DNA of 64,000 nt from Pseudomonas viridiflava (GTDB lineage Bacteria; Pseudomonadota; Gammaproteobacteria; Pseudomonadales; Pseudomonadaceae): positions 124,001 through 188,000 of the forward strand of contig NZ_UUOC01000025.1 of NCBI RefSeq assembly GCF_900590755.1, written 5' to 3'. Positions within the stretch are counted from its first letter, which is position 1, and every line of letters begins with the position of its first letter. The notes below the pieces were generated by a model that saw only the letters and a list, made by a program, of their open reading frames with translations, was not told the DNA's origin and searched no databases. A program made the position numbers and the translations under genes. This document shows, piece after piece, positions 35,745-45,111 of this stretch.

Positions 35745-38207
35745 ATGACCACCCCCACCCCCTGCTACCACTGCGCCCTGCCCGTCCCGGCAGGCAGCCG
35801 CTTCACTGCCGTCGTGCTCGGGGAAACCCGTGAGCTGTGCTGCCCGGGATGTCAGGCGGTGGCGGAGGCGATTGTGGCCGGTGGGCTGGAAAGTTATTAC
35901 AGCCATCGCAGCGAAGCTTCGGCCAATCCAGAAACTCTGCCGGTGCAGCTGGTGGACGAACTGGCTCTGTATGACCGCCCCGATGTGCAGGCGCCTTTTG
36001 TCCGTCACGAAGGTGAGCTGTCGCAAACCACGTTGTTAATGGAAGGCATCAGCTGCGCGGCTTGCGGCTGGCTTATCGAAAAGCATTTGCGCAGTTTGCC
36101 CGCCATTGCTGAAGCCCGATTGAATCTGTCCAATCATCGCCTGCATGTGAGCTGGAACGACAGCCTGCTGCCCTTGAGCGCTGTCCTGGCGCAGCTGCGC
36201 AGCATCGGCTACGTCGCGCACCCTTATCAGGCCGACCGCGCCGCCGAAACCCTCGCCAATGAAAACCGTCTGGCCCTGCGCCAACTGGGCGTGGCAGGCC
36301 TGCTGTGGTTCCAGGCGATGATGGCGACCATGGCCACCTGGCCGGAATTCAACATCGACCTCAGCCCGGAGATGCACACCATCTTGCGCTGGGTCGCGCT
36401 GTTTCTGACAACACCCATCGTCTTTTACAGCTGTGCGCCGTTTTTTCGCGGGGCCCTGCGCGACTTGCGCACCCGCCATCTGACTATGGATGTTTCCGTG
36501 TCGCTGGCGATTGCCGGCGCCTACATTGCCGGGATCTGGACCGCGATCACTGGCAGCGGCGAGCTGTATTTCGACGCGGTGGGCATGTTTGCCCTGTTCC
36601 TGCTGGCCGGGCGTTATCTGGAGCGCCGGGCGCGAGAACGCACCGCTGCCGCCACCGCACAACTGGTCAACCTGCTACCCGCTTCATGCCTGCGGCTGGA
36701 TCAGCATGGGCAAAGCACACGGATTCTGCTGGGCGAACTGCGTCTGAATGATCAGGTATTGGTTCAGCCCGGTTCGGTGATCCCGGCCGACGGGCGCATC
36801 ACTGAAGGCCAGTCGAGCATTGATGAATCGCTGCTGACCGGCGAGTACCTACCCCAACGACGCAACCCTGGCGATGCGGTCACAGCAGGCACCTTGAACG
36901 TCGAGGGCGTGCTGACGGTTCAGGTGTTGGCGCTGGGCCATGACACGCGCCTGTCAGCCATCGTTCGGCTGCTGGAACGGGCTCAGAACGAGAAGCCTCG
37001 ACTGGCGGAAATCGCCGACCGCGCCGCTCAATGGTTCTTGCTGGTTTCGCTGATTCTGGCAGCAGTCATCGGCATCGTCTGGTGGCAAATCGATTCTTCG
37101 CGGGCGTTCTGGATCGTGGTGGCCATGCTGGTCGCGACCTGCCCTTGCGCCCTGTCGCTGGCAACACCTACCGCGCTGACTGCGGCCACCGGCACCCTGC
37201 ACAAACTTGGCCTGCTGCTGACCCGCGGCCATGTGCTGGAAGGCCTGAACCAGATCGACACGGTGATTTTCGACAAAACCGGCACCCTGACCGAGGGGCG
37301 TCTGGCCCTGCGCAGCGTGAAAACCCTCGGCACACTCAACGCCGACCGCTGCCTGAATCTGGCGGCGGCTCTGGAGAACCGCTCGGAACACCCCATCGCC
37401 AAGGCCTTCGGCCGCGCGCCAGTAGCTGCCGAAGACGTCATCAGCCAGCCGGGGCTGGGGCTTGAAGGTGTGGTGGATGGCCAACGCCTGCGCATTGGCC
37501 AACCTGCGTACGTCTGCGCCCTTAGCGCCAGCGACATTCCTCCCGCACCTGAGCAGCCAGGCCAGCATCTGTTGCTGGGCGATGCCAGCGGCCCATTGGC
37601 CTGGCTGATCCTTGATGACCGGCTGCGCACCGACGCTTATGAACTGCTGCAAGCCTGCAAGGCTCGGGGCTGGAAAACCCTACTGTTATCGGGCGACAGC
37701 TCACCCATGGTGGCCGAAGTCGCCAGGGAACTGGGCATCGACGAAGCCCGTGGCGGCCTGCATCCGGACGATAAACTGGCGGCCCTGCAAGCGCTGCATC
37801 GTCAGGGACGCAAGGTGTTGATGCTCGGTGACGGCGTCAACGACGTACCGGTTCTGGCCGCCGCCGACATCAGCATAGCCATGGGCTCGGCCACTGATCT
37901 GGCGAAAACCAGCGCTGACGCCGTGCTGCTGTCCAACCGCCTGCAAACCCTGGTCGACGCCTTTGGTCTGGCGCGGCGGACGCGGCGGGTAATCATCGAA
38001 AACCTGTTGTGGGCCGGGCTGTACAATGGCCTCATGCTGCCGTTCGCGGCGTTGGGTTGGGTAACCCCGATCTGGGCAGCGGTGGGCATGTCCATCAGCT
38101 CGTTGACCGTGGTCCTCAATGCCTTGCGCCTGACTCGCGTGCCGTCTACCACCATCGCCACTCGCCCGCCGCTTTCGGAGGCATTATGCCCGCGCTCTAC
38201 ATCATGA
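35745..38207 (+). CDS. ccoI: copper-translocating P1B-type ATPase CcoI (FixI)
   Basis: An 820-residue inner-membrane ATPase that exports copper toward cbb3 assembly. In order: an N-terminal metal-binding segment (CYHCALPVP, CCPGCQAV), an HMA domain with GISCAACGWL (Cys near 103 and 106), six to eight helices, CPC at 466-468 in the ion channel, the phosphorylated aspartate in DKTGTLTEG (about 510), and the hinge GDGVNDVPVLA. ATG 35745 is preferred to a TTG at 35721. The last 22 bp overlap ccoS. Confidence 0.95.
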   Translation: MTTPTPCYHCALPVPAGSRFTAVVLGETRELCCPGCQAVAEAIVAGGLESYYSHRSEASANPETLPVQLVDELALYDRPDVQAPFVRHEGELSQTTLLMEGISCAACGWLIEKHLRSLPAIAEARLNLSNHRLHVSWNDSLLPLSAVLAQLRSIGYVAHPYQADRAAETLANENRLALRQLGVAGLLWFQAMMATMATWPEFNIDLSPEMHTILRWVALFLTTPIVFYSCAPFFRGALRDLRTRHLTMDVSVSLAIAGAYIAGIWTAITGSGELYFDAVGMFALFLLAGRYLERRARERTAAATAQLVNLLPASCLRLDQHGQSTRILLGELRLNDQVLVQPGSVIPADGRITEGQSSIDESLLTGEYLPQRRNPGDAVTAGTLNVEGVLTVQVLALGHDTRLSAIVRLLERAQNEKPRLAEIADRAAQWFLLVSLILAAVIGIVWWQIDSSRAFWIVVAMLVATCPCALSLATPTALTAATGTLHKLGLLLTRGHVLEGLNQIDTVIFDKTGTLTEGRLALRSVKTLGTLNADRCLNLAAALENRSEHPIAKAFGRAPVAAEDVISQPGLGLEGVVDGQRLRIGQPAYVCALSASDIPPAPEQPGQHLLLGDASGPLAWLILDDRLRTDAYELLQACKARGWKTLLLSGDSSPMVAEVARELGIDEARGGLHPDDKLAALQALHRQGRKVLMLGDGVNDVPVLAAADISIAMGSATDLAKTSADAVLLSNRLQTLVDAFGLARRTRRVIIENLLWAGLYNGLMLPFAALGWVTPIWAAVGMSISSLTVVLNALRLTRVPSTTIATRPPLSEALCPRSTS

Positions 38208-38389
38208 TCCCCGCAGCGCTGCTGCTGGTCGGTGTGGCGATCTACATCTTTTTCTGGGCCGTGGACAGCGGCCAGTACGACGACATGGAAGGCCCGGCCC
38301 ACAGCATCCTGTTCGATGACCAGGACCCCAAGCATCAGGCGGCGGTGGATGAAGTGGCGGGGAAGAAGAAAGATGAGCGTGATGTTTAG
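38186..38389 (+). CDS. ccoS: cbb3 oxidase maturation protein CcoS
   Basis: A 67-residue protein: one N-terminal helix (ALYIMIPAALLLVGVAIYIFFWAV), then the family mark SGQYDDMEGPAHSILFDDQ, and a charged tail. CcoS is needed for cofactor insertion into CcoN. Its start, with CGGAGG upstream, overlaps the end of ccoI by 22 bp. Confidence 0.94.
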   Translation: MPALYIMIPAALLLVGVAIYIFFWAVDSGQYDDMEGPAHSILFDDQDPKHQAAVDEVAGKKKDERDV

Positions 38390-38399
38390 GCGCAACTCC

Positions 38400-38490
38400 G
38401 TTGGAGCGAGGCTTGCCCGCGAAGAGGCCGGTACATCCGCAACTTTTTTGGGCCCGATGAAACGCCTTCGCGGGCAAGCCTCGCTCCAAC
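38400..38490. repeat. REP inverted pair (GAGCGAGGCTTGCCCGCGAAG type)
   Basis: GTTGGAGCGAGGCTTGCCCG and its complement enclose about 40 bp, 10 bp after the ccoS stop. Confidence 0.88.
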
Positions 38491-38515
38491 AAGACTTCGC
38501 AGTATCTATGACGGT

Positions 38516-38608
38516 CCTGTGGGAGCGGTGCTTGCCCGCGATGCAGACACCTTGGATATCAGGCCGACCGCGTCCAGGTTTATCGCGGGCAAGCACCGCT
38601 CCCACAGG
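38516..38608. repeat. REP inverted pair (GAGCGGTGCTTGCCCGCGAT type)
   Basis: CCTGTGGGAGCGGTGCTTGC and its complement form a pair 25 bp after the previous one. The two pairs together fill the gap to the next gene. Confidence 0.88.
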
Positions 38609-38631
38609 GATCTCGATTCGTCTGGACATCC

Positions 38632-39315
38632 ATGACTGACCTCCTCCCCTTATTAATCTCCGCCCTGATCCTCGGCCTGCTCGGCGGCGGGCATTGCCTG
38701 GGCATGTGCGGCGGCTTGATGGGGGCGCTGACCCTGGCGATCCCCAAGGAGCAACGCAACCGTCGCCTGCGCCTGCTGCTGGCCTACAACATGGGGCGCA
38801 TCCTCAGTTACGCGACTGCCGGCCTGGTGATCGGGCTGGCGGGCTGGGCGGTAGCAAACAGCCCGGCGGCGATGTTCATGCGAGTGATTGCCGCGTTGCT
38901 GCTGATCACCATGGGCCTGTATCTGGCGGGCTGGTGGAGCGGCCTGACCCGAATCGAGCGTCTGGGTCGCGGCTTGTGGCGCTACATTCAACCGCTCGCC
39001 AACCGCCTGCTGCCGGTGTCGACCACCCCTCGCGCCCTGCTGCTGGGTGCGCTCTGGGGCTGGTTGCCCTGCGGTCTGGTCTACAGCACCCTGCTATGGT
39101 CGGCCAGCCAGGGCAACGCCATCGACAGCATGTTGCTGATGCTCGCGTTCGGCCTCGGGACCTGGCCAGTCCTGCTGGCCACCGGCATCGCCGCTGAACG
39201 CACTACCGCGCTGTTGCGCAAACGCGGCGTGCGTATGGCCGGCGGGCTGGCGGTGATCCTGTTCGGCCTCTGGACCCTGCCCGGCCTTCATCAACACTGG
39301 TTGATGGGCCATTGA
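38632..39315 (+). CDS. sulfite exporter TauE/SafE (UreH-like) membrane protein
   Basis: A 227-residue protein with about six helices and the N-terminal motif GGGHCLGMCGGLMGAL (Cys22, Cys26), typical of the UreH/DsbD-like transmembrane group linked to metal or thiol handling. Its place between ccoS and hemN is usual in Pseudomonas and suggests a part in copper supply or cbb3 maturation (inference). Its stop codon region overlaps the ANR box of hemN. Confidence 0.85.
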   Translation: MTDLLPLLISALILGLLGGGHCLGMCGGLMGALTLAIPKEQRNRRLRLLLAYNMGRILSYATAGLVIGLAGWAVANSPAAMFMRVIAALLLITMGLYLAGWWSGLTRIERLGRGLWRYIQPLANRLLPVSTTPRALLLGALWGWLPCGLVYSTLLWSASQGNAIDSMLLMLAFGLGTWPVLLATGIAAERTTALLRKRGVRMAGGLAVILFGLWTLPGLHQHWLMGH

Positions 39316-39325
39316 CCCACATCAA
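39312..39325 (+). promoter_or_regulatory. ANR/FNR box before hemN
   Basis: TTGACCCACATCAA matches the consensus TTGAT-N4-ATCAA in nine of ten bases. It overlaps the stop codon of the previous gene and lies 64 bp before the hemN start, a good position for activation. The regulator gene anr is 2 kb downstream. Confidence 0.8.
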
Positions 39326-39388
39326 CAGACGCAATACCCGGCTTCCCTAGACTGACCGCCACTGCCAGCCTATCCGGGGAACGCCAAC

Positions 39389-40771
39389 ATGCTCGACGCC
39401 ATTCGTTGGGATTCTGATCTGATACGCCGCTACGATCTGGCGGGGCCACGCTACACGTCCTACCCAACTGCGGTGCAATTTCAGACACAGGTCGGAGCCT
39501 TTGACCTGCTCCACGCCCTGCGCGACAGCCGCAAGGCGGTGCGCCCGCTCTCGCTTTACGTGCACATCCCGTTCTGCGCGAACATTTGCTACTACTGCGC
39601 CTGCAACAAAGTCATTACCAAGGATCGCGGCCGCGCCCAGGCCTACCTGCAACGTCTGGAACACGAAATCCAGATGATCGCCTGCCATCTCGACCCCGGC
39701 CAGGTGGTGGAACAGCTGCACTTCGGCGGCGGCACACCGACTTTTCTCAGCCACGATGAACTGCGCCAACTGATGGCTCAGTTGCGCAAGCACTTCAATC
39801 TGCTGGACGACGATTCCGGCGACTACGGCATCGAAATAGACCCTCGGGAAGCGGACTGGTCGACCATGGGCCTGTTGCGTGAACTGGGTTTCAATCGGGT
39901 CAGCCTCGGCGTCCAGGACCTGGATCCGCAAGTGCAGCGCGCGGTGAATCGCCTGCAAAGTCTGGAAGAAACCCAGGCGATCATCGAAGCCGCCCACACG
40001 TTGCAGTTTCGCTCGGTCAACATCGACCTGATCTACGGACTGCCAAAGCAGACTCCGGAAGCTTTCGCCCACACGGTGGATGAAATCATCGCGCTACAAC
40101 CGGACCGCTTGTCGGTGTTCAACTACGCCCACTTGCCGGAACGCTTCATGCCCCAGCGACGCATCGACAGCGCGGACCTGCCCGCGCCGGAAGCCAAGCT
40201 GCTGATGCTCGAACGCACCATTGAGCAACTGACCCAGGCCGGTTATCGCTACATCGGCATGGATCACTTCGCCTTGCCCGATGACGAACTGGCGATAGCC
40301 CAGGAAGAATTGACCCTGCAGCGCAACTTTCAGGGTTACACCACCCATGGGCACTGCGACCTGATTGGCCTGGGGGTGTCGGCCATCAGTCAGGTCGGCG
40401 ACTTGTACAGCCAGAACAGCAGCGACCTGAGCGACTACCAGGGCTTGCTGGGCAGCGATCAACTGGCCACCAAACGCGGTCTTGTATGCAACACGGACGA
40501 CCGGGTGCGACGGGCAGTCATTCAGCAACTGATCTGTCATTTCAGTCTGGATTTCGCCGCCATTGAGGCAGCGTTCGCAATTGATTTCCGCGCTTATTTC
40601 AGCGAGCAGTGGCCGCAACTGGCACGCATGGCCAGCGATGGGCTGATCGAGCTGGATGCTCAGGGGATTCGGGTGTCACCCGCCGGGCGGCTACTGGTGC
40701 GCTCGATCTGCATGGTATTTGACGCGCACCTGACGCAGCACAATCGCGAGCGTTTTTCACGGGTGATCTGA
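39389..40771 (+). CDS. hemN: oxygen-independent coproporphyrinogen III oxidase
   Basis: A 460-residue radical-SAM enzyme that decarboxylates coproporphyrinogen III to protoporphyrinogen IX without oxygen in heme synthesis. The iron-sulfur motif CANICYYCAC has cysteines 63, 67, 70 and 72, the HemN spacing including the extra cysteine. HFGGGTPTFLS and the C-terminal HemN domain follow. Length matches the family. It has its own ANR box and is convergent with the next gene. Confidence 0.96.
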   Translation: MLDAIRWDSDLIRRYDLAGPRYTSYPTAVQFQTQVGAFDLLHALRDSRKAVRPLSLYVHIPFCANICYYCACNKVITKDRGRAQAYLQRLEHEIQMIACHLDPGQVVEQLHFGGGTPTFLSHDELRQLMAQLRKHFNLLDDDSGDYGIEIDPREADWSTMGLLRELGFNRVSLGVQDLDPQVQRAVNRLQSLEETQAIIEAAHTLQFRSVNIDLIYGLPKQTPEAFAHTVDEIIALQPDRLSVFNYAHLPERFMPQRRIDSADLPAPEAKLLMLERTIEQLTQAGYRYIGMDHFALPDDELAIAQEELTLQRNFQGYTTHGHCDLIGLGVSAISQVGDLYSQNSSDLSDYQGLLGSDQLATKRGLVCNTDDRVRRAVIQQLICHFSLDFAAIEAAFAIDFRAYFSEQWPQLARMASDGLIELDAQGIRVSPAGRLLVRSICMVFDAHLTQHNRERFSRVI

Positions 40772-40780
40772 ATGCGCAGA

Positions 40781-41251
40781 TTACATCTTGGCCAGCACCA
40801 GCATGCTGGCTTTGGCCTTGTCTGCGGACGGCAAACCGTTCATGGCCGAAGCAAGGTCACGGCTTGAGTCGCTAATCTGCCGTTGATAAATCCCGGAAAC
40901 CGTCTGCAACGCTGACAGCTTGGCCAGACGCATCTCGGTGGATAGCGATTTATCGTTGGTGGTCGCTTGCAGCTGATCATTCATTTGCTGCAAGTTTTTC
41001 TGGGACTGGCGCACCGAGGTCAGAATCTTCTGCACCGTGTCCGGCAAACCGCTTTCCTTGATGTCGGAATTAGACGAGCCAGCCAACGCAGCCCGAGCCA
41101 GACCCGCCGCTGACAGGCTGACCTGCGAGCTCTGACTGTTGTTGGTGCCTGCGGCGCCTTGAGAGGCTGACTTATCAGCAGCGCTTTTCTGCGCGGCAGC
41201 GTTGGCCGTCAAAAAAGCCCGGCTGATGGCAGTGAGACTGGGTGACCACAT
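40781..41251 (-). CDS. uncharacterised Ala/Ser-rich 156-residue protein
   Basis: I do not recognise a named family. It is a soluble 156-residue protein: an Ala/Ser/Gln-rich N-terminal third (AAQKSAADKSASQGAAGTNN), then a helical region with QSQKNLQQMNDQLQAT likely to coil. No signal peptide or membrane helix. It is convergent with hemN (stop codons 9 bp apart) and divergent from anr. The composition resembles some secreted or flagellar-type helper proteins, but no role can be assigned. Confidence 0.75.
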   Translation of the reverse strand: MWSPSLTAISRAFLTANAAAQKSAADKSASQGAAGTNNSQSSQVSLSAAGLARAALAGSSNSDIKESGLPDTVQKILTSVRQSQKNLQQMNDQLQATTNDKSLSTEMRLAKLSALQTVSGIYQRQISDSSRDLASAMNGLPSADKAKASMLVLAKM

Positions 41252-41406
41252 GAGCGGCGACCTCTTCAGGAAGGGATGGTTACAAAGTTGTTATCGACCG
41301 ACATCAGTAAAACTTGATTGCACGGATTGTTTATGCGGCTGGCAAGAAGCCTTGTGAGTGGGTTACCCTTATAACTTATGTGTGTTTACCACAAGGAATG
41401 TCAGTA

Positions 41407-42141
41407 ATGTCCGAGCCAGTCAAGTTGCGCGCTCACACCCAAGCCCACTGCAAGGATTGCAGCCTGGCGCCACTGTGCCTGCCCCTCTCCTTGAACCTCG
41501 AAGACATGGACGCCCTGGACCAGATCGTCAAACGCGGTCGTCCGTTGAAAAAAGGCGAATTCCTGTTCCGCCAGGGCGACACCTTCGCCTCGGTGTATGC
41601 CGTTCGTTCCGGGGCGTTGAAGACCTTCAACATCAGCGATGGCGGCGAAGAACAGCTCACCGGCTTCCACCTGCCCAGCGAACTGGTAGGCATGTCGGGC
41701 ATGGACTCTGAGGCTTACCCGGTGTCGGCCCAGGCGCTGGAAACCACTTCAGTCTGTGAAATCCCTTTCGAGCGGCTGGACGAGCTGTCTGTGCAACTGC
41801 CACAGTTGCGCCGCCAGTTGATGCGCGTGATGAGCCGGGAAATCCGCGATGACCAGCAAATGATGCTGCTGTTGTCGAAGAAAACCGCCGACGAGCGAAT
41901 CGCCACGTTCCTGGTCAATCTGTCGGCGCGTTTCCGTGCTCGCGGGTTTTCCGCCAATCAGTTCCGCCTGAGCATGTCGCGCAACGAAATCGGCAATCAT
42001 TTGGGGCTGGCAGTTGAAACGGTGTCCCGAGTGTTTACCCGTTTCCAGCAGAACAACCTGATCTCGGCGGAGGGCAAGGAGATCCAGATCCTCGATCCAA
42101 TCCAGCTGTGCGCCCTGGCGGGCGGCGCTATCGAAAGCTGA
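41407..42141 (+). CDS. anr: oxygen-sensing Crp/Fnr regulator ANR
   Basis: A 244-residue cytoplasmic regulator that holds a 4Fe-4S cluster when oxygen is low and activates anaerobic and microaerobic genes at TTGAT-N4-ATCAA sites. Cluster cysteines 15, 18 and 24 ([11 protein letters not shown]) and 117 (TTSVCEIP) are present. A cyclic-nucleotide-type barrel, a dimer helix and the recognition helix segment [11 protein letters not shown] follow. I use ATG 41407, with AAGGA 10 bp before it; the ATG at 41398 is too close to that site. Its likely targets in this window are hemN and ccoG. Confidence 0.97.
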   Translation: MSEPVKLRAHTQAHCKDCSLAPLCLPLSLNLEDMDALDQIVKRGRPLKKGEFLFRQGDTFASVYAVRSGALKTFNISDGGEEQLTGFHLPSELVGMSGMDSEAYPVSAQALETTSVCEIPFERLDELSVQLPQLRRQLMRVMSREIRDDQQMMLLLSKKTADERIATFLVNLSARFRARGFSANQFRLSMSRNEIGNHLGLAVETVSRVFTRFQQNNLISAEGKEIQILDPIQLCALAGGAIES

Positions 42142-42208
42142 GAGTGCGCAGCAGCGCAGAGGCCTTTAGACTAACGTTCAAATGCCTCCAGCTCTGGATC
42201 CCTCTCTC

Positions 42209-42754
42209 ATGATTGCTGATGAACACACCCTCAAAGCCCTGATCCGCCCGGTGGTGGACTTTCCCAAGCCGGGCGTCATTTTTCGTGACATCACGCCGCT
42301 GTTTCAATCGCCCAAGGCCACACGTCTGGTGATGGACAGTTTCGTCCAGCGTTATATCGAGGCAGATTTCAGCCACATCGGCGTGATGGATGCCCGGGGT
42401 TTTCTGATCGGCTCGATCGTAGCCTATGAACTGAACAAGCCGCTGATCCTGTTCCGCAAACAAGGCAAACTGCCCGCTGACGTGCTGTCGGAGGCGTATT
42501 CGACCGAATATGGTCAGGCGTTTCTGGAAGTCCACGCAGACAGCCTGTGCGATGGCGATTCGGTGGTGATGTTCGATGATTTGATCGCCACCGGCGGCAC
42601 CTTGATTGCCGCCGCCAACCTGATCCGCCGCATGGGCGCAAAGATCCACGAAGCCGCCGCCATCATCGACCTGCCGGAACTGGGCGGCTCAAAACGCCTG
42701 CAAGACCTGCAAATCCCGACGTTCTGTTTGACCAGTTTTGGGTTGACGGAGTAG
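42209..42754 (+). CDS. apt: adenine phosphoribosyltransferase
   Basis: A 181-residue cytoplasmic purine-salvage enzyme making AMP from adenine and PRPP. The PRPP-binding motif [13 protein letters not shown] and the flexible-loop region [11 protein letters not shown] are present. ATG 42209 gives the N-terminal length usual in Pseudomonas ([15 protein letters not shown]); the open frame also has ATG 42182. Neither has a clear ribosome site. It follows anr at close spacing, the usual order. Confidence 0.93.
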   Translation: MIADEHTLKALIRPVVDFPKPGVIFRDITPLFQSPKATRLVMDSFVQRYIEADFSHIGVMDARGFLIGSIVAYELNKPLILFRKQGKLPADVLSEAYSTEYGQAFLEVHADSLCDGDSVVMFDDLIATGGTLIAAANLIRRMGAKIHEAAAIIDLPELGGSKRLQDLQIPTFCLTSFGLTE

Positions 42755-42765
42755 CGATATACCTT

Positions 42766-42840
42766 TGTAGGAGCTGCCGAAGGCTGCGAAAGCAATTGAC
42801 CTGATACACCGCGATTCGCAGCCTTCGGCAGCTCCTACAG
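42766..42840. repeat. REP inverted pair (GAGCTGCCGAAGGCTGCGAA type)
   Basis: TTGTAGGAGCTGCCGAAGGC and its complement lie between the convergent apt and recR genes, 11 bp after the apt stop. Confidence 0.9.
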
Positions 42841-42855
42841 GGCACGCGTCAGCTA

Positions 42856-43458
42856 TCACAACGCTATCGGCTTACGCCCCGCAAACGAATGCGCCAGGGT
42901 GCCGCCGTCCACCAGCTCCAGCTCGCCACCCAGCGGTACGCCATGGGCGATGCGTGAGGTGATCAGGCCTTTGTTGTTCAGCAACTGAGCGATGTAGTGC
43001 GCAGTGGCTTCGCCTTCGACGGTCGGGTTGGTGGCCAGGATGATTTCGGTAAAAGTGCCCTGGCTGTTGATCCGCTCCAGCAACTGCGGAATGCCGATGG
43101 CTTCCGGGCCAAGCCCGTCCAGCGGCGACAGATGCCCTTTGAGCACGAAGTAACGACCGCGATAGCCAGTCTGTTCCACGGCGTAGACATCCATCGGCCC
43201 TTCCACCACGCATAACAGCGTGTCGTCACGACGCACGTCCGAGCACTGCGGGCAAAGATCCTCTTCTGTCAGGGTGCGACACAAACGACAGTGGCCCACC
43301 CCTTCCATGGCCTGGCTCAAGGCCAGCGCCAGCCGCGAACCGCCGCTGCGATCACGCTCCAGCAGTTGCAGCGCCATGCGTTGCGCGGTTTTCTGACCCA
43401 CGCCCGGCAAGGTACGCAGAGCATCGATCAATTGGCGAATCAGTGGGCTGAAGCTCAT
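42856..43458 (-). CDS. recR: recombination protein RecR
   Basis: A 200-residue DNA-repair protein that works with RecF and RecO to load RecA at gaps. Helix-hairpin-helix [16 protein letters not shown] lies near the N-terminus, followed by a four-cysteine zinc finger (CRLC...CPQC, about 56-72) and a Toprim domain ([14 protein letters not shown] onward). It is separated from ybaB-dnaX by an oxidoreductase gene and a repeat-rich gap, whereas ybaB-recR are usually adjacent. Confidence 0.96.
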   Translation of the reverse strand: MSFSPLIRQLIDALRTLPGVGQKTAQRMALQLLERDRSGGSRLALALSQAMEGVGHCRLCRTLTEEDLCPQCSDVRRDDTLLCVVEGPMDVYAVEQTGYRGRYFVLKGHLSPLDGLGPEAIGIPQLLERINSQGTFTEIILATNPTVEGEATAHYIAQLLNNKGLITSRIAHGVPLGGELELVDGGTLAHSFAGRKPIAL

Positions 43459-43544
43459 GGAGAAAGGTCCGACAAAAACACAAGACGCGGTTTATACCCG
43501 CGCCCTGCGTCCAGCGTCAATTCAAGGTGTGTCGGTGCATCACA

Positions 43545-44576
43545 TTATTGCGACACACGGACAACCAGCTTGCCGAAGTTGTGGCCTTCGAGCATCCCGA
43601 TGAAGGCCTCGGGGGCGTTTTCCAGCCCTTCCACCATGTCCTCGCGGAATGTGATCTTGCCTTCGGTCACCAGCGGCGTCATTTCGGTCATGAACTCGTC
43701 ACGACGATGGCCGTAGGCCTCAAACACAATGAAACCCTGCATGCTCATGCGCTTGGTCAGCATCGTGCGCATCAGCAACGGCAGGTGATTCGGCCCTTCA
43801 GGTTGGCCTTGGGCGTTGTACTGCGCGATCAGACCGCAGACCGGGATGCGTGCGCCTGCGTTGAGCAGTGGCAACACCGCATCAAACACCTTGCCGCCCA
43901 CCAGTTCGAAGTAGATATCGATGCCATTGCCACAGGCCGCGGCGAGTTCTTCGGCAAACTTATCGCTTTTGTGATCGATGCATTCATCGAAGCCCAGCTC
44001 GTCGATAACATAACGGCACTTGTCAGGCCCGCCAGCGATCCCCACGACACGCAGGCCATTCAATTTCGCCACCTGCCCGACCACAGAGCCCACAGCGCCC
44101 GAGGCGGCGGCAACCACAAGGGTTTCCCCCGTTGTTGGCTTGCCAATGTCCATCAGGCCCATATAGGCGGTCATACCCGGCATACCCAGCACGCCGACGG
44201 CCATGGATTCACTGGGCAGGTCTTTGGGCACCGACTGCAGTGCAGAGCCATCGTTGACGCTGTGGGTCTGCCAGCCGGTCTGGCCGACGACCAGGTCACC
44301 AACCTTGAAACGCGAATTGCGCGACTGCTCGACGATGCTCACCGCACCGCCTTCCATCACGTCGTCAATCTGCACCGGGTCGGCGTAGGACGGCGCATCA
44401 CTCATCCGTCCACGCATGTAGGGGTCAAGCGAGAGGTACAGGGTTCGTAGCTGAACCTGGCCTTCCTGTAAATCCGGCAATGCCTCGCGCTCAAGACGGA
44501 AATTTTCCGGAGTCGGCGCGCCAGCAGGACGGGAAGCCAGAACGATGCGTTGGTTGAGAATCAATTCTTGGGTCAT
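43545..44576 (-). CDS. NADP-dependent medium-chain oxidoreductase (zinc-free, CurA/alkenal reductase type)
   Basis: A 343-residue cytoplasmic reductase. The N-terminal domain has LSLDPYMRGRMSD, a mark of the leukotriene B4 dehydrogenase / 2-alkenal reductase branch. The Rossmann part has AAASGAVGSVVGQVAKL and GIAGGPDKC. No structural or catalytic zinc cysteines are seen. Such enzymes reduce the C=C bond of alpha,beta-unsaturated carbonyls or curcumin. ATG 44576 has AAGGAA upstream. It lies between recR and ybaB. Confidence 0.9.
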   Translation of the reverse strand: MTQELILNQRIVLASRPAGAPTPENFRLEREALPDLQEGQVQLRTLYLSLDPYMRGRMSDAPSYADPVQIDDVMEGGAVSIVEQSRNSRFKVGDLVVGQTGWQTHSVNDGSALQSVPKDLPSESMAVGVLGMPGMTAYMGLMDIGKPTTGETLVVAAASGAVGSVVGQVAKLNGLRVVGIAGGPDKCRYVIDELGFDECIDHKSDKFAEELAAACGNGIDIYFELVGGKVFDAVLPLLNAGARIPVCGLIAQYNAQGQPEGPNHLPLLMRTMLTKRMSMQGFIVFEAYGHRRDEFMTEMTPLVTEGKITFREDMVEGLENAPEAFIGMLEGHNFGKLVVRVSQ

Positions 44577-44694
44577 CAAAACGGTTCCTTGGATCTACGA
44601 GTATGTAGAGCAGACCGTCTTGCGGCTGGGGCGTTCGGTTGGATGCAAATGGAGGCCTGTGGGAGATTCTATGTTGGCCTGCAATGCATATCTG

Positions 44695-44787
44695 TTGTGG
44701 GACCGGCTTTAGCCGGGAAGACGGTATTTCAGGCGATCAATCTAGGGCGGGTGTACCGGCCTCTTCCCGGCTGAAGCCGGTCCCACA
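44695..44787. repeat. REP inverted pair (GGACCGGCTTTAGCCGGGAAG type)
   Basis: TTGTGGGACCGGCTTTAGCC and CCGGCTGAAGCCGGTCCCAC then AT face each other across about 40 bp. Confidence 0.88.
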
Positions 44788-44909
44788 TAGAAACGCAGTC
44801 GTCTGGGGGAGCCGAGCTTGCTCGCGAAGAACCATGACGCGGTGTGCCTGACAGACCGAGGCGCCTGAACCGCGGGCAAGCACCGCTCCCGCAGCAGACC
44901 GCATTTCCA

Positions 44910-45001
44910 TGTGGGACCGGCTTTAGCCGGGAAGAGGCCGGAATATTCTCTGCATATGCCTCGTCAGAAATACCGCCTTCCCGGCTAAAGCCGGTCCCAC
45001 A
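44910..45001. repeat. REP inverted pair (GGACCGGCTTTAGCCGGGAAG type), second copy
   Basis: The same arms as the pair at 44695, 120 bp further on, making a small cluster of this family. Confidence 0.88.
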
Positions 45002-45064
45002 AAAATGTGTTTTGCAGGCAGCTGGACGCGATGTTCCTGTAGAGAAGCCCCTATCCACACAAAC

Positions 45065-45096
45065 AAAAATGCCAGGCACTCAGGCCTGGCATTTTT
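45065..45096 (-). terminator. bidirectional terminator downstream of ybaB
   Basis: AAAAATGCCAGG - CACTCAGG - CCTGGCATTTTT has an A-run and T-run on either side, so it works in both directions. It lies 16 bp after the ybaB stop on the minus strand and would end the dnaX-ybaB transcript. Confidence 0.9.
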
Positions 45097-45111
45097 GATC
45101 AGCGGCTTCGC

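Larger units (their letters stand above)
44577..45111. other. 535-bp repeat-rich gap between oxidoreductase and ybaB
   Basis: No gene is supported. It contains two REP pairs of the GGACCGGCTTTAGCCGGGAAG family (44695-44787 and 44910-45001), fragments of the TTGCTCGCGAAG and GCGGGCAAGCACCGCTCCCGCAG families between them, and a bidirectional terminator (45065-45096). Confidence 0.7.
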
